From Megaleporinus macrocephalus (taxonomy: Eukaryota > Chordata > Actinopteri > Characiformes > Anostomidae), in contig CM038703.1 in the NCBI GenBank assembly GCA_021613375.1, positions 20,262,194-20,326,193 on the forward strand: a DNA stretch of 64,000 bases, given 5' to 3'. The notes beneath the pieces were generated by a model. That model did no database searches, was not told the origin of the DNA, and saw only the letters and a list, made by a program, of their open reading frames with translations. Below are positions 23,900 to 38,975 of the stretch, in pieces (positions within the stretch are counted from its first letter, which is position 1; each line of letters starts with the position of its first letter). The translations under genes were made by a program, and so were the position numbers.

Positions 23900-26800
23900 T
23901 CTGCTTTTATGCTGCTGGGTTTTTTTCCACAGACATTAGACTCTCAACCTGCTTTTTAGACTGACTAAGACAATTTGGTGTCTGCAAATCGCTACACTAA
24001 CTTGTTAGAGCTCTCATTACAGCCTGCCCACAGTGAATATGTAATTTATTCCTTTCAGTGGGCTGATACTGTCTGTGCTGACCAAAGACGTGACACAGGC
24101 TGTCTGTAAGCTGAAACATGAAAGATTTTCTGTTTTTCATTGCTGGAAGAAAAGTGCTCGAGCAGCTCAACAATTAGCAGCAATTGTATGCAGATAATTT
24201 GTCCTCTAAATCCACTTAATCAGCATTTGCTGGGATGAGAGATGCTGGATGATGGAGATGTTGAATATATATTTAGTCATAAGTAATACATAGTTAACAG
24301 GTGGATTATTTTGGGCTGGGGGGATTCTAAACATCCTTCAAATCAGACTTTGTGATTTCAGTGGCGGGATTTTGGGGGCGAGATGAGTTTTGATCTCAAT
24401 CCAACTGGCCCGCAAAGTCCCGCTTCTGGCACTCACCCTTTCAGAAGGAAAGAAGGACTTCAACTCTTCTACAGGATGCTCATTTTCAACTATTCGTATT
24501 CTCAGTCATAAGAGAAGTGGATGGGAATGTGGACATTGCTGAATGAAGCACAGAGAAGCCAGGCTAACCAGTGACTTTTAATATTAGAAAAATAATCTAA
24601 AATTAAATCTACATTTTTTAAAATCCAACTATTAACCAGCCTCAGCTACGTTCAACTTTTTTTTGTGATTAGAGATTTTGTGATTAGATTCCAGAAACCA
24701 GTCCAATCTTCAGTGTTTTGCATTTCACTTGGTCTGTAAAAAAAAAAAAAAAACACTGTGAACTAAATATTGCTCAATATGAACCTACATCAAACGTTCT
24801 AGGTCTCCTAACAAGCTCAAAGCAAAGGTCGTATATGTCTATAACGTAAGGAAAACTGTTGGTCTGAATGTAATGCCGCAGGGAGAATAAGGGGCTTTTG
24901 GGGGCACTTGTGTTTCAGTTTCACCATCATAATGCCCCTAAAAATCCTTATTGCTCTTGCACTGATCTCCAAACTGCATTTAATGAAACCCACACTCAAA
25001 TGAAACATCCAAACAGGATTTTGCTAGTTTATTATCGGATAATTATTATTTATAACTACTTATTCAGCATTATTTATAGGCGTGGTGTGCTTTAGTAGCT
25101 ACAAGAAATGATGGCTAAATGTTGATAGTACAGAGATACCATGGACTACATACTAAATATAAGAAAGGAGACAGAGTGACAACAAAGTACTGTTTTTCTA
25201 AAAAGACGTTTATATTTATGAGGTCTGAATAATTAGGAACTGACTGGACATAGGGGTTTCTACACTTATAAATATAAAGGGCTCTGTAGAAGAATTCCTT
25301 AGAATAATCAGTGTGGGGTTTCTTTTTTTCCCTGAAGAACCTTTCAGTTCTCCAAAGAACCACATGTGGTAATAACATGACAGTTTTTTTTTCCTAGAGT
25401 GACATGTCCAAGCCGCAAACCTTTATTTTTAAGACAGTCCTAAATCCTCTAAGATAAATCTGTTCTGTCTTCTTTTAGGGGAAGAACCTAGAACGAGCTT
25501 CTCCACACTTATGAATGATTTAAGCATGTGATGTGAAGCAAGCTTCTACGCCTTTTTCTTCTTTAATCATTGTCGATGGAAGCAGGCAAAAGGGGGCTTT
25601 TGATGTTCACACAAATGCTCCTCATTTTTGCCCATCACACATTGCGTTTGGTGCTCAATTAGGTTGTTTTCCTTCAGGCTAGTTGCTTGCAGCTAGGGCG
25701 TATCACCCATGTGGTTTTAACTGTAGCTTACTAAATGCCGTGGGCATGCTGCATCTACTCAGGTGGTTAGATTAGTTTACTTGACTTATTGCTTTCATCC
25801 ATCTACTGTTGACAGCAGCTTTGCCCGTCATCCTTACATTATGAGTCCTGTGTTGCTTTTCAAGCCTGGGAGCGTACGCAGTGGGTTTTTCACCTAAAGG
25901 CCAATATCCTGGGAACGAATAGATGAGCACTGAAGGAATTCCAGGCCAAGAAAACTCTCAGCTCCTTGCAAAAGTGTCCGTCATCGAGAAGAATGTTGGG
26001 GTGCATGCAGGCAGAGACTTGATAGAATGCGCTGGTCATTTACACCCATTCTGCATAATTACATGACGTTGCCTCCAGCCACAGCCGACGAGAAGGTTGA
26101 GTAACATGATTAACAGACGTGAGAGCAGCCTATTTACTGCTATTTTCGTCAGGAAATATTATTGACAGACTATTAGATGTCATGGAGAGTCACCGTTTTG
26201 CCACCAAAGATTAGGATCATGTGGTAAACTTCAGGGATCCACTTTGTCTCAGCCAGCAGCAGTGCTTAGTTTCCGGGAAAGCAAGTAACAAACACTTTTA
26301 AAAACTATTAAACAAGTGAGGTTCAGTTTGGTTCTGAGAGAACTTGGAGAGAGAACAAAACATTCATTGCCTTTTGAATTTATTGAAAGTTTGCCCACGA
26401 CTTTTAAAGCATGTCAGGTTCAGTTCCATTTCTGGGTGTAAACAAGATGTGGTTCCAAGAATCCTAGGAGCCTTACTCCACATTTGTTTGGGAGAGTTTT
26501 GTTGTAACTTGCCACACTGCAAGACCTTGAAATCGCAGCCTGCTCTAAATTCAATTAACCTTTCACATATTTAAAGAACAGTTGAGTTTATTTCTGAACC
26601 ATAAAAATGGCATTTATCACATTCGTTCACATGGGTTTACACAGACTTGTTCACAGCTGGCTTACTGACTGGATAGAAGTCAGTAGGGTCAGTACAAACC
26701 TAAAGATTCCGAATGAGTACAAGGACCTTCCTATGCTTATTTAAAATTGGATAGTTCATTTGAAAAGGAATCTCAATTTGTGTTCAGCCATTGGAGCTAT

Positions 26801-29800
26801 CTTTTGGAGATATACAGAAATACAGACTTCTTGTAGCTCTTACCGTCCAGGTGTTTTTTAGATCTATTGTGCAATGGCCATGAAACAGGAATAATGGGTC
26901 CCGGTGGCTAACACTCATAGAAAATTGTGGAAGCTAAACATTTGCACCATTCAAAATTTTTTTTTCTTTTTTCAAACATTTTGTTTCTTAAGCAGCAAAT
27001 GTGAGCAATTAATGCAAAATCTGGCATGTACTATTAATTAATCAGGTTATTTAAGGAAAATGAACTGAAAAGTTCTTTTCTAGAGAATGAGCGGAATGTT
27101 CAAGTGAGATAACAAAAAATCCTCTCATATTAAAGCATTGTGGAAGAAAATTGTAGAAAGTTTTAGGCAGACTTGAGTAAATCAGTTTTCATATATTGAT
27201 TTACAGCATCTGTGTAAATTTGACAACCTTGGATGGATGGGTTCACTTTGCTAGCTAAATTTATATTATATTCACAAAAAAAATCTATGTTTGATTTCCT
27301 TAAAGGTTATGACAAGTGGTTACTCGCAGCAGTTTTAAGTAGCTTCTCAGATACTTAAGTAATATGTACTTGATGATTTCAAGTAAATCACATTACCAAA
27401 ATAATCATACTATTTTTATGCCTTACTTAAAAATGCAATGCTAGATTTGCTTATGTCAAAGTGGTTGCGCACAGCTGTGTTAAATAGTTTTTGAGATGCT
27501 CAGTTGAGTAATGTTAAAGTAAAAAAAGAAAGCAAAGAAAAGTTATACCATCATTTCCTTAAGTTATTACCGTGCTACTGTGCTGTCATTGAAGCCATAC
27601 TATATAACCTGTCACAGGTTTTATGGTAACTTACACTTAAAGCCAACACCAGTGTAAGCTAGGCAGCTGACTGTGGAGTAAGATAGATGTAAACAATGGA
27701 AGGCAGGCTGGGGAAAAGATTACAACAACAGGGTAAGTAAAACAAGTGAAACAATATGCAAATAGAGCCATGGATGCCAGGAGCCCTTGGAATGGAGTTT
27801 ACTTAACAAGATTACATTAAACTAACAAACACTTATAAAGTAAATCTGACAATTCAGTTTCATTAAAACAATGCGACTAAGTTAGTTTCACAGACTGGCT
27901 TGCATTTGCTAAGCAATATTAATGAGAGAAAACCAACAGCAGAGACATTCTATTTTTCTTCTTTTTTTTTGAGCGTTCATTCTAACTGTTCTAACTGTAA
28001 CTAAAAATTGTCCTGTCATGATCATACACTTTCAGTTTTAGTTAAATTTTATATTTGGATAATGCCAACAATTCTTTTTCTGTAGCATGCCTAGCAAGTA
28101 TCCAAAATAAGTGTCCTGTTATTGTAGAGCTGATCATAAAAAAAAGAAAGAAATCTGAATTATGGAGAACGTTAGTAAATTTTTTGGGATTTAAAAAATT
28201 AAAAAATCTGGAAATAGGTAATTGCAGGTTGTATATGCAGTTTAGCTGTGTTTTCCTTCAGAGTAGGAAAATCATGGTCTGTAGTAATCTTTACTGTGGA
28301 CTACATTTTGGCCTCATTTACCGCCGTTAGATGCCATGGCAAGGTTAGAGTACTTGGCTCTCTATAATCATAAATTTGGGCTGGCAAACTTGATGCAGTA
28401 GGTAAACGTTTACTTTCTATAAGGCGGCAGTTAAATTGAATTGAGTCATTAAGTAACAAAATGCAATTCCTTTATTTACTTCTTTTGTTATTTTTAACGC
28501 AAGTTCTCAAATGTACCTCCCGAGACCCGTCTCCTGTTGGGTTGATTAAAAAAACTGTTTACGTAATGAAAAATAAACAGCCAGATCACAACGCTAACAA
28601 CACCCATGTGATTCATATTTTCCTATACCCTTAAATCCTGCACATTATCATTTACGACGCATAGCTAAATTGGCAATTTTGAGATCCTTTACACACTTGG
28701 AAGTCCATTGGACCTTTGTGAATTGTTCTTAACGTCTCCATATGGGATAACAGAGCCGTCCAAAAATACATTTTGAATGTCTTTTTTTTTTTTTTTTAAC
28801 CTTTCACGGCTATTTTTATTAACACAATCATAAAATGCATGGAATACCCTTTGTTAGATGTAGCCTAAAGGTATCTTTTGAACTGTATGAAACATGTGGA
28901 ACAAGTGACGTAAACAAGAATAAGATTATACGAATAAGATAACTTTTTTCTGATGTATCATGCTGATAAGCTTTAGTTCAGACTGGATTTAGTGAGAGGT
29001 TCAGCTGGGAAAGTCATTACTGACACTTCACACAGCCAAGTGGGTCTTGCCAAGTGAACTGACTCCAAGTGACATAGAGGTGCAGACTCGAACTCCTTTA
29101 TTATTACTATTTCTGAACATGAATAATGAATTTCTAACATACACACTGTTCTATATAAACCCTGTTTGGCACAAATACAGGAGTGTTAACTTTACCAAGT
29201 AAGACCTGCTAGCACTTAAATCAGTAGCATGCAAATGTGAATTATTTCCTAATTTTAATATAATTCCCACCAACGTACATCAAAGTCAATGGGTGTTTGG
29301 TTTTACATTTGAATGCAGATTGTAGTTGCCTTTGGCAAAGCAAGTTAGCAATTTGACGTCAAGCAGTTTGTGTCGTCATAATTACCATTAGGTACGTGCC
29401 GTGACACACACACACAGTCTAGATGAAGCAAATACTCTTGACTTTTTTTCCCCTTCTTAGCATCTAAAAGCAAACTACCCACCCTGTCAGTCTCGCTAGA
29501 CAGTGCTATGGTTCTTTCAGTTGACGCTATAATACAGCACCTAACAGAGCCATAGGATAGAAAAGAACTGCTTATAGATTAAGGTCTGTACACCCATACT
29601 GCATGCACCATGCTTTACCACTTTATCACAAGAGCTTTATCACTTTTATCACTCTTGCAAGCACCATGTAAAGCTCCAGGGAGGTGATGGGCTTGCTAAA
29701 GCAGGGGGAGAACTTGCACTCTGTGCCTCCAGAGCACCATTTCGCTGTTTAATAAGCTCGGCTGGAAAGAGCGCCAGATACAACATGCTCAGAGGGAGAG

Positions 29801-31450
29801 TCAGAGTTTGAAGAGGCAAAATCTGATTGTTCTTTATCATTTTTCTTCTTTTTTAAGACACCTAATGTAAATCTAAATATCTGGGATTTGGACACGTGGT
29901 TTACGATGCAGGACTAACCATGAATTAGTAGGATGTACAGGGCAATGTGACAACTGGATAGCATGATTTTAGCGGTGCTTAAATGGCAAGCGAATTTGAG
30001 ATTTGGGCTCAGAGTAAAGAAAATGTCATCTTAGTCCATGCCCACAAGCACCTGAGCCTTTGGTTATTCCCTTTGACCAGTTCATTGATTCCTAAGTCAA
30101 AAGCATGCAGGGCGACTCTGAGGTGCAGCAAGGGACCCGGCAGGCTGAAGCATATTGAAAAATCTCACATGACAAGTTGCCCTCGTGCAGTGCAAGAGGG
30201 ATATGTTTACCCTTTACCCTGCCTCTATGGTTATATTTAGAGTTCAACATGAGGGAGAGTGTAAACGTACTTCCACTGGTATCTGACACAAGTCACAGGT
30301 GGAACACTCTTCTGTGACCGTTCCTTCCCGTAGAGGCTTGGCATGCTATCAGAGCGCACACTTTATCACAGAGCTCTGTTTTCGCCGTTTCACAGAGCTC
30401 TGTTGTGGTTATGTAGAAAGTACCTTCTTGGTACCTTCCTTTCAAATGAGACGGCTTTGGGGCAATCTTGTTTCCGTCATTTAAAGAATCTCTGGCCTCG
30501 AATGAACCGCGCTGTTAAAGTGAAGCCTCAGCTTTTCTCACAGCAATGGCAACGAGGAATGCCGACCTCCTGTATCGCCGGTTAAAACTCATTTCCCGAA
30601 CGAAGGAACCACCTGCCTTGCGTTTATCGGACCTTTAAGAAATGTTCATGCTTCCTTTTCACGAGGACATGATCAACTTTATTAAGCATCATGTGGTGTG
30701 TGGTCACCATAGTTGCTGGTAGAATGGAGGACTGTTCTGTGTAGCAGCAGCAGCAGTCCTTCATATGATTGCCAGACCCTGGAGACAAGCCACCTGATGA
30801 TTCAGCACAAAGCTCCATGGTGCTTCGCAGCCTGCTCCTACATGCAGGCCTGGGAGTAATAGCTCCAATTAAGTCCCACACTGAAGATTTGCTATAAACC
30901 TCAAGAGCCACCAATACACAATAATGGACTTTCCCACTACCCGTAGATCGTGCAATAAGCCACATGTGGAAAAACAGGACACCTAGGAGTAAATTCAAAG
31001 TTAGCAAGTGTTGTAGAGCAGTCAGATCAGGAGAACGCTGTAAGTGCCTACGGGCTGGCTTTGTGAGATATCTGCATCTGCAACTCCTACATTTACAGAA
31101 ATTGTGTTATGAGACATTGAGATCCCAACAGCAACTGCTGCCAGTATTTATTATAATTGAATTTAGCATAAAAAGCAAAATGTCACTGACACATCAAAAG
31201 CTCACAACTCAATTTTCAACTCCATATGAAAGCATTTTCATTTATTAGCTATTTGTAATATGTGAACTTTTCATGACAAACAGATGCATAGAAATTGGCT
31301 CCAATTCTAATAAAATATCATTACAAGTACATACATTAATGATGAAGAGTATATCCCAGCTTCTATAGAATTCCTATATTGGAGACATAAGGGTTTTTTA
31401 AGACAGTGATGAACAGTAATACATTAAACGCCATCATTTGAACAAAAGTT
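23900..31450. other. Long stretch without recognisable gene
   Basis: AT-rich sequence with homopolymer runs (A at about 24738-24753, T at about 28782-28798). It has many short open frames of random composition and no exon with convincing splice sites. A segment at about 25255-25400 with repeated AAGAACC words resembles a dispersed fish repeat but is too short to class. Confidence 0.45.
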
Positions 31451-31454
31451 ACAA

Positions 31455-31735
31455 ATAGGGATGGCCAGTATGACAATATCCCAGTAGCAAGCATATATCA
31501 GTGGTAATTGGTTAGGCCTGATATAAAATTATTTTTGCTTAAAATGCTGTTGCTGACATTGTGCTACATGAAAATTAAACTAATTTACAAATAATAGCAA
31601 AAGAAAAAAAATACAAAAGTAAAAATGCAAAAAAGTGAAAACAAAAACAGGACTGGAAGTAGATATAATCTGACCAATTGCATGTTAAATAACAAAAATG
31701 GCTAAACGTAGGTCTGTTTAATTAGATTTAGTGCG
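31455..31735 (+). repeat. Dispersed repeat, copy 1
   Basis: Starts gggatggccagtatgacaat and ends with gtctgtttaattagatttag. The same terminal word recurs at 55558-55578 in a second copy with a related start (gtgcaatatgaggatatt), so this is an interspersed element of unknown class. Confidence 0.5.
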
Positions 31736-31739
31736 CTGC

Positions 31740-34545
31740 ATTAGGGGAAACAGTAAATTATGACATTGCTGGTTCTTTTTGTCTGTTCCAACTTCTCCTC
31801 CAAAAAACTGTGAATCGTGAAGTGTCTGAAGTCTTCTGATGCCATATCGCCCACCCCCAGTTACAAAGTACGTTGCCCATCTGCTATGTATATGGGCAGA
31901 TACTAGCCCAGCATGAATGGATGTGGTCCCACTTATACATATCTTACACACTGTTGTGTGATTTGCTTGTCTAGTTTTGCTGGTGGGCTTTCCATACACA
32001 GCATGCATGGATTTGGCTGATCAGAATGGCTTGGAGGCAATCACGAGCCTATCATGCACTCGCTGCAAACTCCCATGATACGGCAGATTGCCGATTGGCA
32101 TCTCAGAAGACTCTGTGCTCCAACAAACTCCACACTTACAAACCCTGAAGGAGTGTATTCAGAATGTCTCAGCGAGTTGCTTTTAAAAACAGGCACACTG
32201 AAGGCAGGCCTCAAAGAAGGAGAGGTCTAGCTAAATGATAAGTTCAAGGCTGAAGCTTGAAAATAGTTTATATACTGTGCTGAGCGTTTGTATAACTAGA
32301 TGTAATGTTCACACACAAATAGTATAAGTGTGGCACTTTGTAAAAAGGGATGCTTGTCATAACCTTTTATTTGGAGTTTAGAGTTTCTCAACTTGTTCCT
32401 AAAGGCCTTCGTTGTTCATGTTATTAGTGCAAATCTTCTAACTGTGTGAAAGATCAAAAAGAGTACTTCTTAGAAAAATGCTGACTGGCAATACTGACTA
32501 ATAGTGTCTCGCAAGACTTGAATTTTATGGTCCATGCATCCCTTTTCCTGTGAGGGGATCACCCCACAGCAAGCCATTAGTCTGCAGTCTTTGTCACTGT
32601 GGTGCTCGTTCCTCGTGGTAGGAGCGCAAGATGTTGCTTTGGTGAGTCATGAGGTCAAGGAAGAGGAGGAGAGAGGTACACCTCAGGCCGAGATGAAGCA
32701 TGCCTGAACGGCAAAGCTTAGCAGCCTGGCTTCTAACTAGAACCACATGCGAGCCCTTTCACAGCCAAGCCAAATGAATGAACGTCTGTTCCGAACAAAA
32801 GCCGGGCCTAGTTCCCTGCATCGGTGTGCTTAGCAGTGATCCGATATTCATTTGCGAAAGCGTTATTCGCATCGCTGCCGTTTTTCTCACATTCAGTACA
32901 TTTCCACTGGGAAGCTCTGCAGGTTATAATGGAATCTCACAGCGGCGATTCCCCAGTCACAGCCCCTGCAAATTTACTTGCGGCTGTTGAGGCTGGGGCC
33001 TTTATCAAAAGGAAATGAGAAAATAAGGCAGGGCACATCGCTTTTGTGTCAGACAAGTGTTTCATCCCGTTAAATAGATTTATGGATTCAGCTTGTAAGG
33101 TGAAGGCGAGAGGACAAGATGTGCATACCTAATTTGGGAGTGCGTGCTGAACAGTTGTAGGCCCAGTGGGCACTTAAAGATCAATTGGTTCAATCGATCT
33201 TCCCCCAGCTTGTATAAATGACCAGGAAATAGAAAGAGTTAGATTGCTTCTCCTTTTAGTCACTGGCCAAATGTTAAACGTTCTCAAGGTATGTTCCACC
33301 AACAGGGGCTGGAGTTGAAATACACTTATTAGGCCTTTTTTCCCCAATGAAATGAGCACATCCTTTACTCAGATTGTAATCTATAATTTTTTTGTGAGGA
33401 ACTCACCAAGAACCAAGCAATAAGCAAGCCAAAGAGTCTCAAATGTAAAATAGTACAGCAATATATGCAGATTTCTGAGAATATTACTTGAATCTAAATG
33501 GAATGGAAGTGATTTTTTTTTCAGACTAAGGACCATGTCCCCTTGTATTCATTCTCAAATCAAGCCCTTCTTTTAGGTTTGAAACAGGTGAGACAGGTTA
33601 AGGCATGAGTCATTACTCACCGAGAAACAGGGGAACCTTTTCTGCGCTGTTAACAAGTTCAGACATTGACCACGCTATTAAAATCTAACTTCTCATATCC
33701 AGGTTCATTAGTGAATTGCTCACTCATATCCATGGGATTATCTTCTGATACAGCTGTATTTTTTAGACAACTGAGCATCTACTTAAACAAGTTCCCAAGG
33801 TGGTTGGCTTTAAATACATATAAATCATCCTGCTAAGATTATACTCTTTCTCATGCTACTGGTGTATCCAGTTACACAGCACGTTTTGTGTTACTAAACA
33901 TAGGCCTGGTTTCCTAGCCTCAGATTAAGCCAAAGCCTAGACTAATAAGGATTGTTTGTGATGAATTGCAATTTAGTTTTAGGATTTTGCTTAAAGGACC
34001 CATAGCTTACATTAGTATTGGTTTTATCCATGTATGACGTCTATGTGGTTGTGTGTACTAAAGGCAATGCTGCTTCATTGTTGTCTATATTGAACTGCTC
34101 CTTTTTCCTTTAGTTGCTCTCGGATCAAAATCATGTCTCCAAAATGCTAATTTTATGGAAGAAGGAAAGAAAACCTGCTTAGTATTGGCAGGTCATTTTG
34201 GAGATGTTCTTTTGGTTTTGTAAAGAGCACGTAAAGAGGAGCTGGTACTTTTAAATTATGTCTAAATGAAAACCAAATATGCAAAGACAAAGATTTTGTC
34301 CCCACAGCACCAATATGTATATAAACTTTGTTCTGACTGGTTGTCCTGTATTGTGCCTTATTCAAAAAGCAGTGTGGGCTGAAACACTTCTGGCAGCTGT
34401 AGCAGAAATGGGTGGAGCTAAACAGCTGGGATTTGTGACATCACGGATGACATCACAGAAACAGTCAATGCAAAACAGGCTGATTTTGAAGAGCGAACAG
34501 GATGTTTAAAAATGTGTATAGACATTTGTATCAACATGTACACAT
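31740..34545. other. Non-coding stretch with an older repeat fragment
   Basis: No exon recognised. About 33905-34010 (cctggtttcctagcctcaga ... aaagcctagacta) resembles a short dispersed fish repeat. Segments such as 32540-33130 have balanced composition and might be conserved non-coding sequence; only a comparison could tell. Confidence 0.4.
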
Positions 34546-34549
34546 ATTC

Positions 34550-34745
34550 ACAGATAGCTCTTTAAGCTCTTGTCACATTGACTCTCAATTATTGTGTCTT
34601 TATCCTGTTTATTGTATTTTTCTTTGACTTTTCTCTTTTGTTGAATATTTGTTAATCGTCTTTGCTGCTCTGGTCTGTTTAATATGTACAAATTTCTTGT
34701 ATGTTTAAGGTGTTTGGCAAAATAAAGTGATTCTGATTCTGCTAT
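34550..34745 (+). mobile_element. LINE-like 3' end
   Basis: A T-rich tail region ends in a polyadenylation signal followed by short direct repeats (aataaagtgattctgattctg). This is the usual 3' terminus of L2/CR1-group fish LINEs truncated at the 5' side. No reverse transcriptase remains. Confidence 0.5.
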
Positions 34746-34749
34746 TGAT

Positions 34750-37700
34750 GTATAAATTACGATCTGTAATTCAGGTTTGGGTATCAAGAGGGTGCAGTCA
34801 TAGTACTAGTGCAGTAAAACACGTTTGTTCATGCAGCACGTCGTACTATTGGTGTAAAATAAATGGTTACCTCGTGGGAGAATGTTACTAGTGCTCGAAA
34901 CATGCAAAACGAATGGTTTGTTCTCGGAACAACTTAACATGAGTCATGAGATCACAGGTGTGGTGATGCAACAGCACGTACAACCAAGTTGCTATGCTCC
35001 ACAAGGCAAACTTCTTGGCACTGACAGATACTCTTTCCTGGCATGGTTTGCCAGGTGGGAAACAGAAAGAGCTCCATATGCCGCTTGTGCTCTCCAGACG
35101 CCTTCATTGGATCCATCTCTCAGGATGGAAGAGTCACAGCAAACCATGATCAGATTACACCAATTAAGCCATGGCCAGCCCCACTGAGTGGTTAAACTGT
35201 GTGGTGCTGCTCAGTAGAACTGGGGGATTGGAACAGATTTAGTCACGAAAAAAGGACACAAGGAAATATAATCATTATGGTGTTTGATTGGTCCCGCAGT
35301 CCTCTCTTTCAAAGCCCATTAAGTAGCCATATTGATGCATTTCCTCTAAACACACCACATAGAGCTTCGGGCTTTCAAGTGCTGAACAATAAACCATGAA
35401 AGTAATTATGTGCTCTGCTATTATGAAGCTAAATGTCTAGGAGGGTTTACACATGGCCTCAAAATTACACAGCAGTCTATTTCACCGACTGCTTACACAG
35501 CAATTACGACCCGCCCCTTCAATTTAAAGCTCCACTAAGGTGAATCGGCCACTGAGACTTGCCTAAATATTAAGCAAATTATGTAATGATGGCAGCATGA
35601 ACAGCGGCATGGTACTGAGAAGTGAAGGCACATGGTGTGCTGGGAAAATGCATCAAACGGCATATTAGATTAAATTAGAAGCAGGAGCATGGTGTATAAA
35701 TGTTTGGTAAGAGAAAAGCAACTTCCTTTTTTGGGCCTGCAGGAAGAATACATTATTTGAAAAGACACTTCACACTCTCCCCTAAGCACATTTTACCATT
35801 CGCCTGCTTTTAACTTTAACTTTTGCTGCGCTGTGCTCAAGCAAGAGCACTTGTAATTACTTGTTAGAGGGTATTTATGTGCCTCTGCCTCACCCAGCGT
35901 GTAGGTTCTCATAGCCAGGCTTTAATTGCTGGAATTACATTCTTTTCAAATATGTGATAAGTCTTTTGGCAAACCATGTGACCGGTCGTTCGCCACTAAT
36001 ATGTTTTTATGTGCGTAAACGCAAGTAAAGAAGAATCTGAGACACGCTAAAGCTATTGCCGTGCAACTGAATAGAACAGCTATGCCAGATCCAGAGCTGT
36101 GGCACATGTTTTCATGACACAAGGTCACTGAACACATTTCTGTGTGGATCTTTAAAGTAAAAGGATGTGTTTCTGAAATAATTGTAGATGGTTTAAGCAG
36201 TGGTTTACTGCATGTGTCATACATGCCCTACTTCAATCTGACATTAAGAGACATTAATGGTACATGTATACCATATTGTATATAATGGATTATAGGCATT
36301 TCTGAAATAAAATTTTGTGTTGTTATTTATTTATTTATTATTCTGCTGTTCTTCTTTTTCTTTTATTAAGGTTCCATTAAATGCGCTTGCAAGAACCTGC
36401 GTGAGTAACTCCTACCAGCTAGTGTGTCACATTTCTTTTAAAAGATTATTGCACAAAATCAAGAAGAACCTCTTTCCCAACAAGCTTATGGCCTTCACTT
36501 AAGTATATTTCTTTATTAGGATTATTAGTTGCAATATTTCTCAGAATCCAGCTACAGCGCTCCATGGCTGGTAGAGATGCAGCGAGATAATTGCATACAC
36601 AAGGAGTTAAATTAGGCCCAGTAAGAAACGCCATTGTCTCCTGCCAGTCACACAGAATTTCAAGATGCTCTCAAGGGAAGTAAACAAGCAAACATGCAGA
36701 CGTGAAATTAAGAGCCCCTTCTGTCCCCCAGCCATGTGACCACAGAGGCATATGACTTCCATAACTTCTCCGCTCATTATCTAGTGAAGGCAGGGCACAA
36801 TTGAGTGAGTGTTTGTGGAGCTTGGCCCAGATACCCATGTTCCAGTGCCTGCTTGGGCATCCCAGCAGACTCCCCTCTCTCTCTCTATCTCTCTCTCTCT
36901 CCCTCTCTCTCGTCTCAGACGGCTTCACCCTGCCTGACAACACACTGCGAGGCACTTCACATGAGAGTCCCATGCGAGTAAGGGGGGAAAATGGGATACA
37001 AAGGGCACTACTATACAAGTGAATATGACTTTTATCTGCAAGCACCACTCCACTAGGCAGTCGCTCAGCATACACAACCATACCATAATTTAATTAAAAC
37101 ATCAAGACCGTGAATGTATAATGAGGTTATTTTTATAGCTGGGTAAGATGTTTCAGGGCAGATGTTCCTGTTTGCTCTTCAGTGGTTTCGTCAATGGTGG
37201 TCAGGGTGACTTTAACACACTGTATTGTTACTTCTTTAAAATAATAATAAAATAAAGTCTAAAAACAACTTGGTTTGGAACTCCAAATACATCCAGTGTC
37301 TATTACTGAAATTTGTAAGTATCTACTTCCTCTCTTTTTTTTGGCCTAACATATAATGATAAACCCTTTAAAGTGAGACACTTTTTTTAATTTTGAAGTA
37401 ATTAGATGTTGTGATACAAAATAAACCCACAAATGAATTGGTGACTAAATGTAATTGACTAAAATGTAACTAACAGCCAAGTAAAAAGTAGATTATAGTC
37501 CTCACAAATGTATTTATAGTATTATGATTCTGCACAGTACAGATTTATCAAACTTTGAGTGTATGTAACTGAGTAAATGTAAGTAGTTATACACTTCTCC
37601 ATTTCTATACACTGACTGACCCAACATAATAGGTCAGGATGAGGTCAAAATGAGGAACAATGCACTTTGCATGAACTGTGAGGGGAGAATTTATGGCTAA

Positions 37701-38755
37701 GAATTGCCCCTCCTTATTAATCATGTTATATCCATTGCAACATTTGATGTGGTTAATATAAAAACCTAGTGTATTGTAATCACAGCAAATTAAAAAATGT
37801 ATTTTGTTAAGTGAAATCCTAAATTGAACATTTATCTAACATCTCTCATTTTAAGATTCTTTATGCTTATTATAAAATTTCAGCACTTTTTTCTGACCTG
37901 GATGACTATTTAAATTTTACAGTCATTTTTAATGGTGTTTTGGTGTGAAATGTTCTGTTCTAAAGAAACCTGTCAGAATGTATTTACATTGGTGGTGATA
38001 AGAACTGGACATGTAGAGTTTAATGCCTCTAAAACCTTCTTCATATCACCTACATGATAAGATATATCTGATGCATGATAGTTTTGTGATACATGTAGAG
38101 CATTGTAAGGCAAAATAATCCTAAAAAAAACCAATATTTTTCAGATAATCCACTGTTTTACCATTTTCTTCACATATAAAAACTCAAAAGACGAGTTTAA
38201 GTTCACTGGTGGTTTTGGATAGTAAATGAAAAGGCAACACTTGTATTACATACATGGTGACATCTGGTTCCTATTACTTTCACTGGAAAGAAATCTATGT
38301 TTTTCTGTAATGAACCATTTTATATCAAACCACTCTGAATTACTTTACATTTGCTTGTAAGAAATGTATTTGAAAAAGTCAAATAAGTAAACGTTAAATA
38401 AGTACAAGTGTCTAGAAATAACCGTATAAAGACATTACAGCCATCTAAAAATGTATTTTCTACATTTAAGTCATCATTTCAATTGACAAAATTCCATTTT
38501 TACCTTCTAAACACCCAAAATATCACAGTCTGCTCTGAGGGACACATACAGCTCCTATATTTCAATGTACTGAAATGATTAACCAGTAAGCCATCCAATT
38601 TATACCATATATCAGTTAACAGTAGCATATTTTTCAATTTTATTATGTTAAAATGTTGTATATTTCACTGTAAAGTTCCAAATGTCTGTTAAATAAAATC
38701 TAATTATGGAAACCATGTGCTATTGTGTCCGTCGCGTGTTCTCTGCTATCACACT
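34750..38755. other. Stretch without recognisable gene
   Basis: Contains a (CT)n tract at 36871-36911 and AT-rich DNA. Segments around 35400-35720 and 36520-36800 have balanced composition and may be regulatory; I see no exon. A plus-strand AATAAA occurs at about 38692. Confidence 0.4.
36871..36911. repeat. (CT)n microsatellite, interrupted
   Basis: CT dinucleotide tract with single-base interruptions. Confidence 0.9.
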
Positions 38756-38766
38756 AGTGAGCAGGG

Positions 38767-38781
38767 GGCGCCCTCTACTGG
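38767..38781 (-). promoter_or_regulatory. CTCF-like motif, minus orientation
   Basis: The minus strand reads CCAGTAGAGGGCGCC, a close match to the CTCF core. A weaker plus-orientation match (tgagcagggggcgcc, 38758-38772) overlaps it through the central GGCGCC. Confidence 0.45.
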
Positions 38782-38975
38782 TAGCTCAGTGCTCTGCTCA
38801 CTGTCAGTCACTGATTAGCCTACAAATAGACACCGCATTCCATGGTTCCCGTTTAAAACAGACTTAAGCTGTAGAGAAAATGAGAAGTGGATGTCACTTA
38901 TGGCACTTACGTGTCACCATCTGTTAAAGTGACCAGCAGGAAGGAAGCTCAGGTCTTCGCGTTGTGTATTAAAAG

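Noticed and set aside
36671..37081. 136-codon minus-strand frame
   Set aside because: Sustained partly by the (CT)n tract; no motif or splice support.
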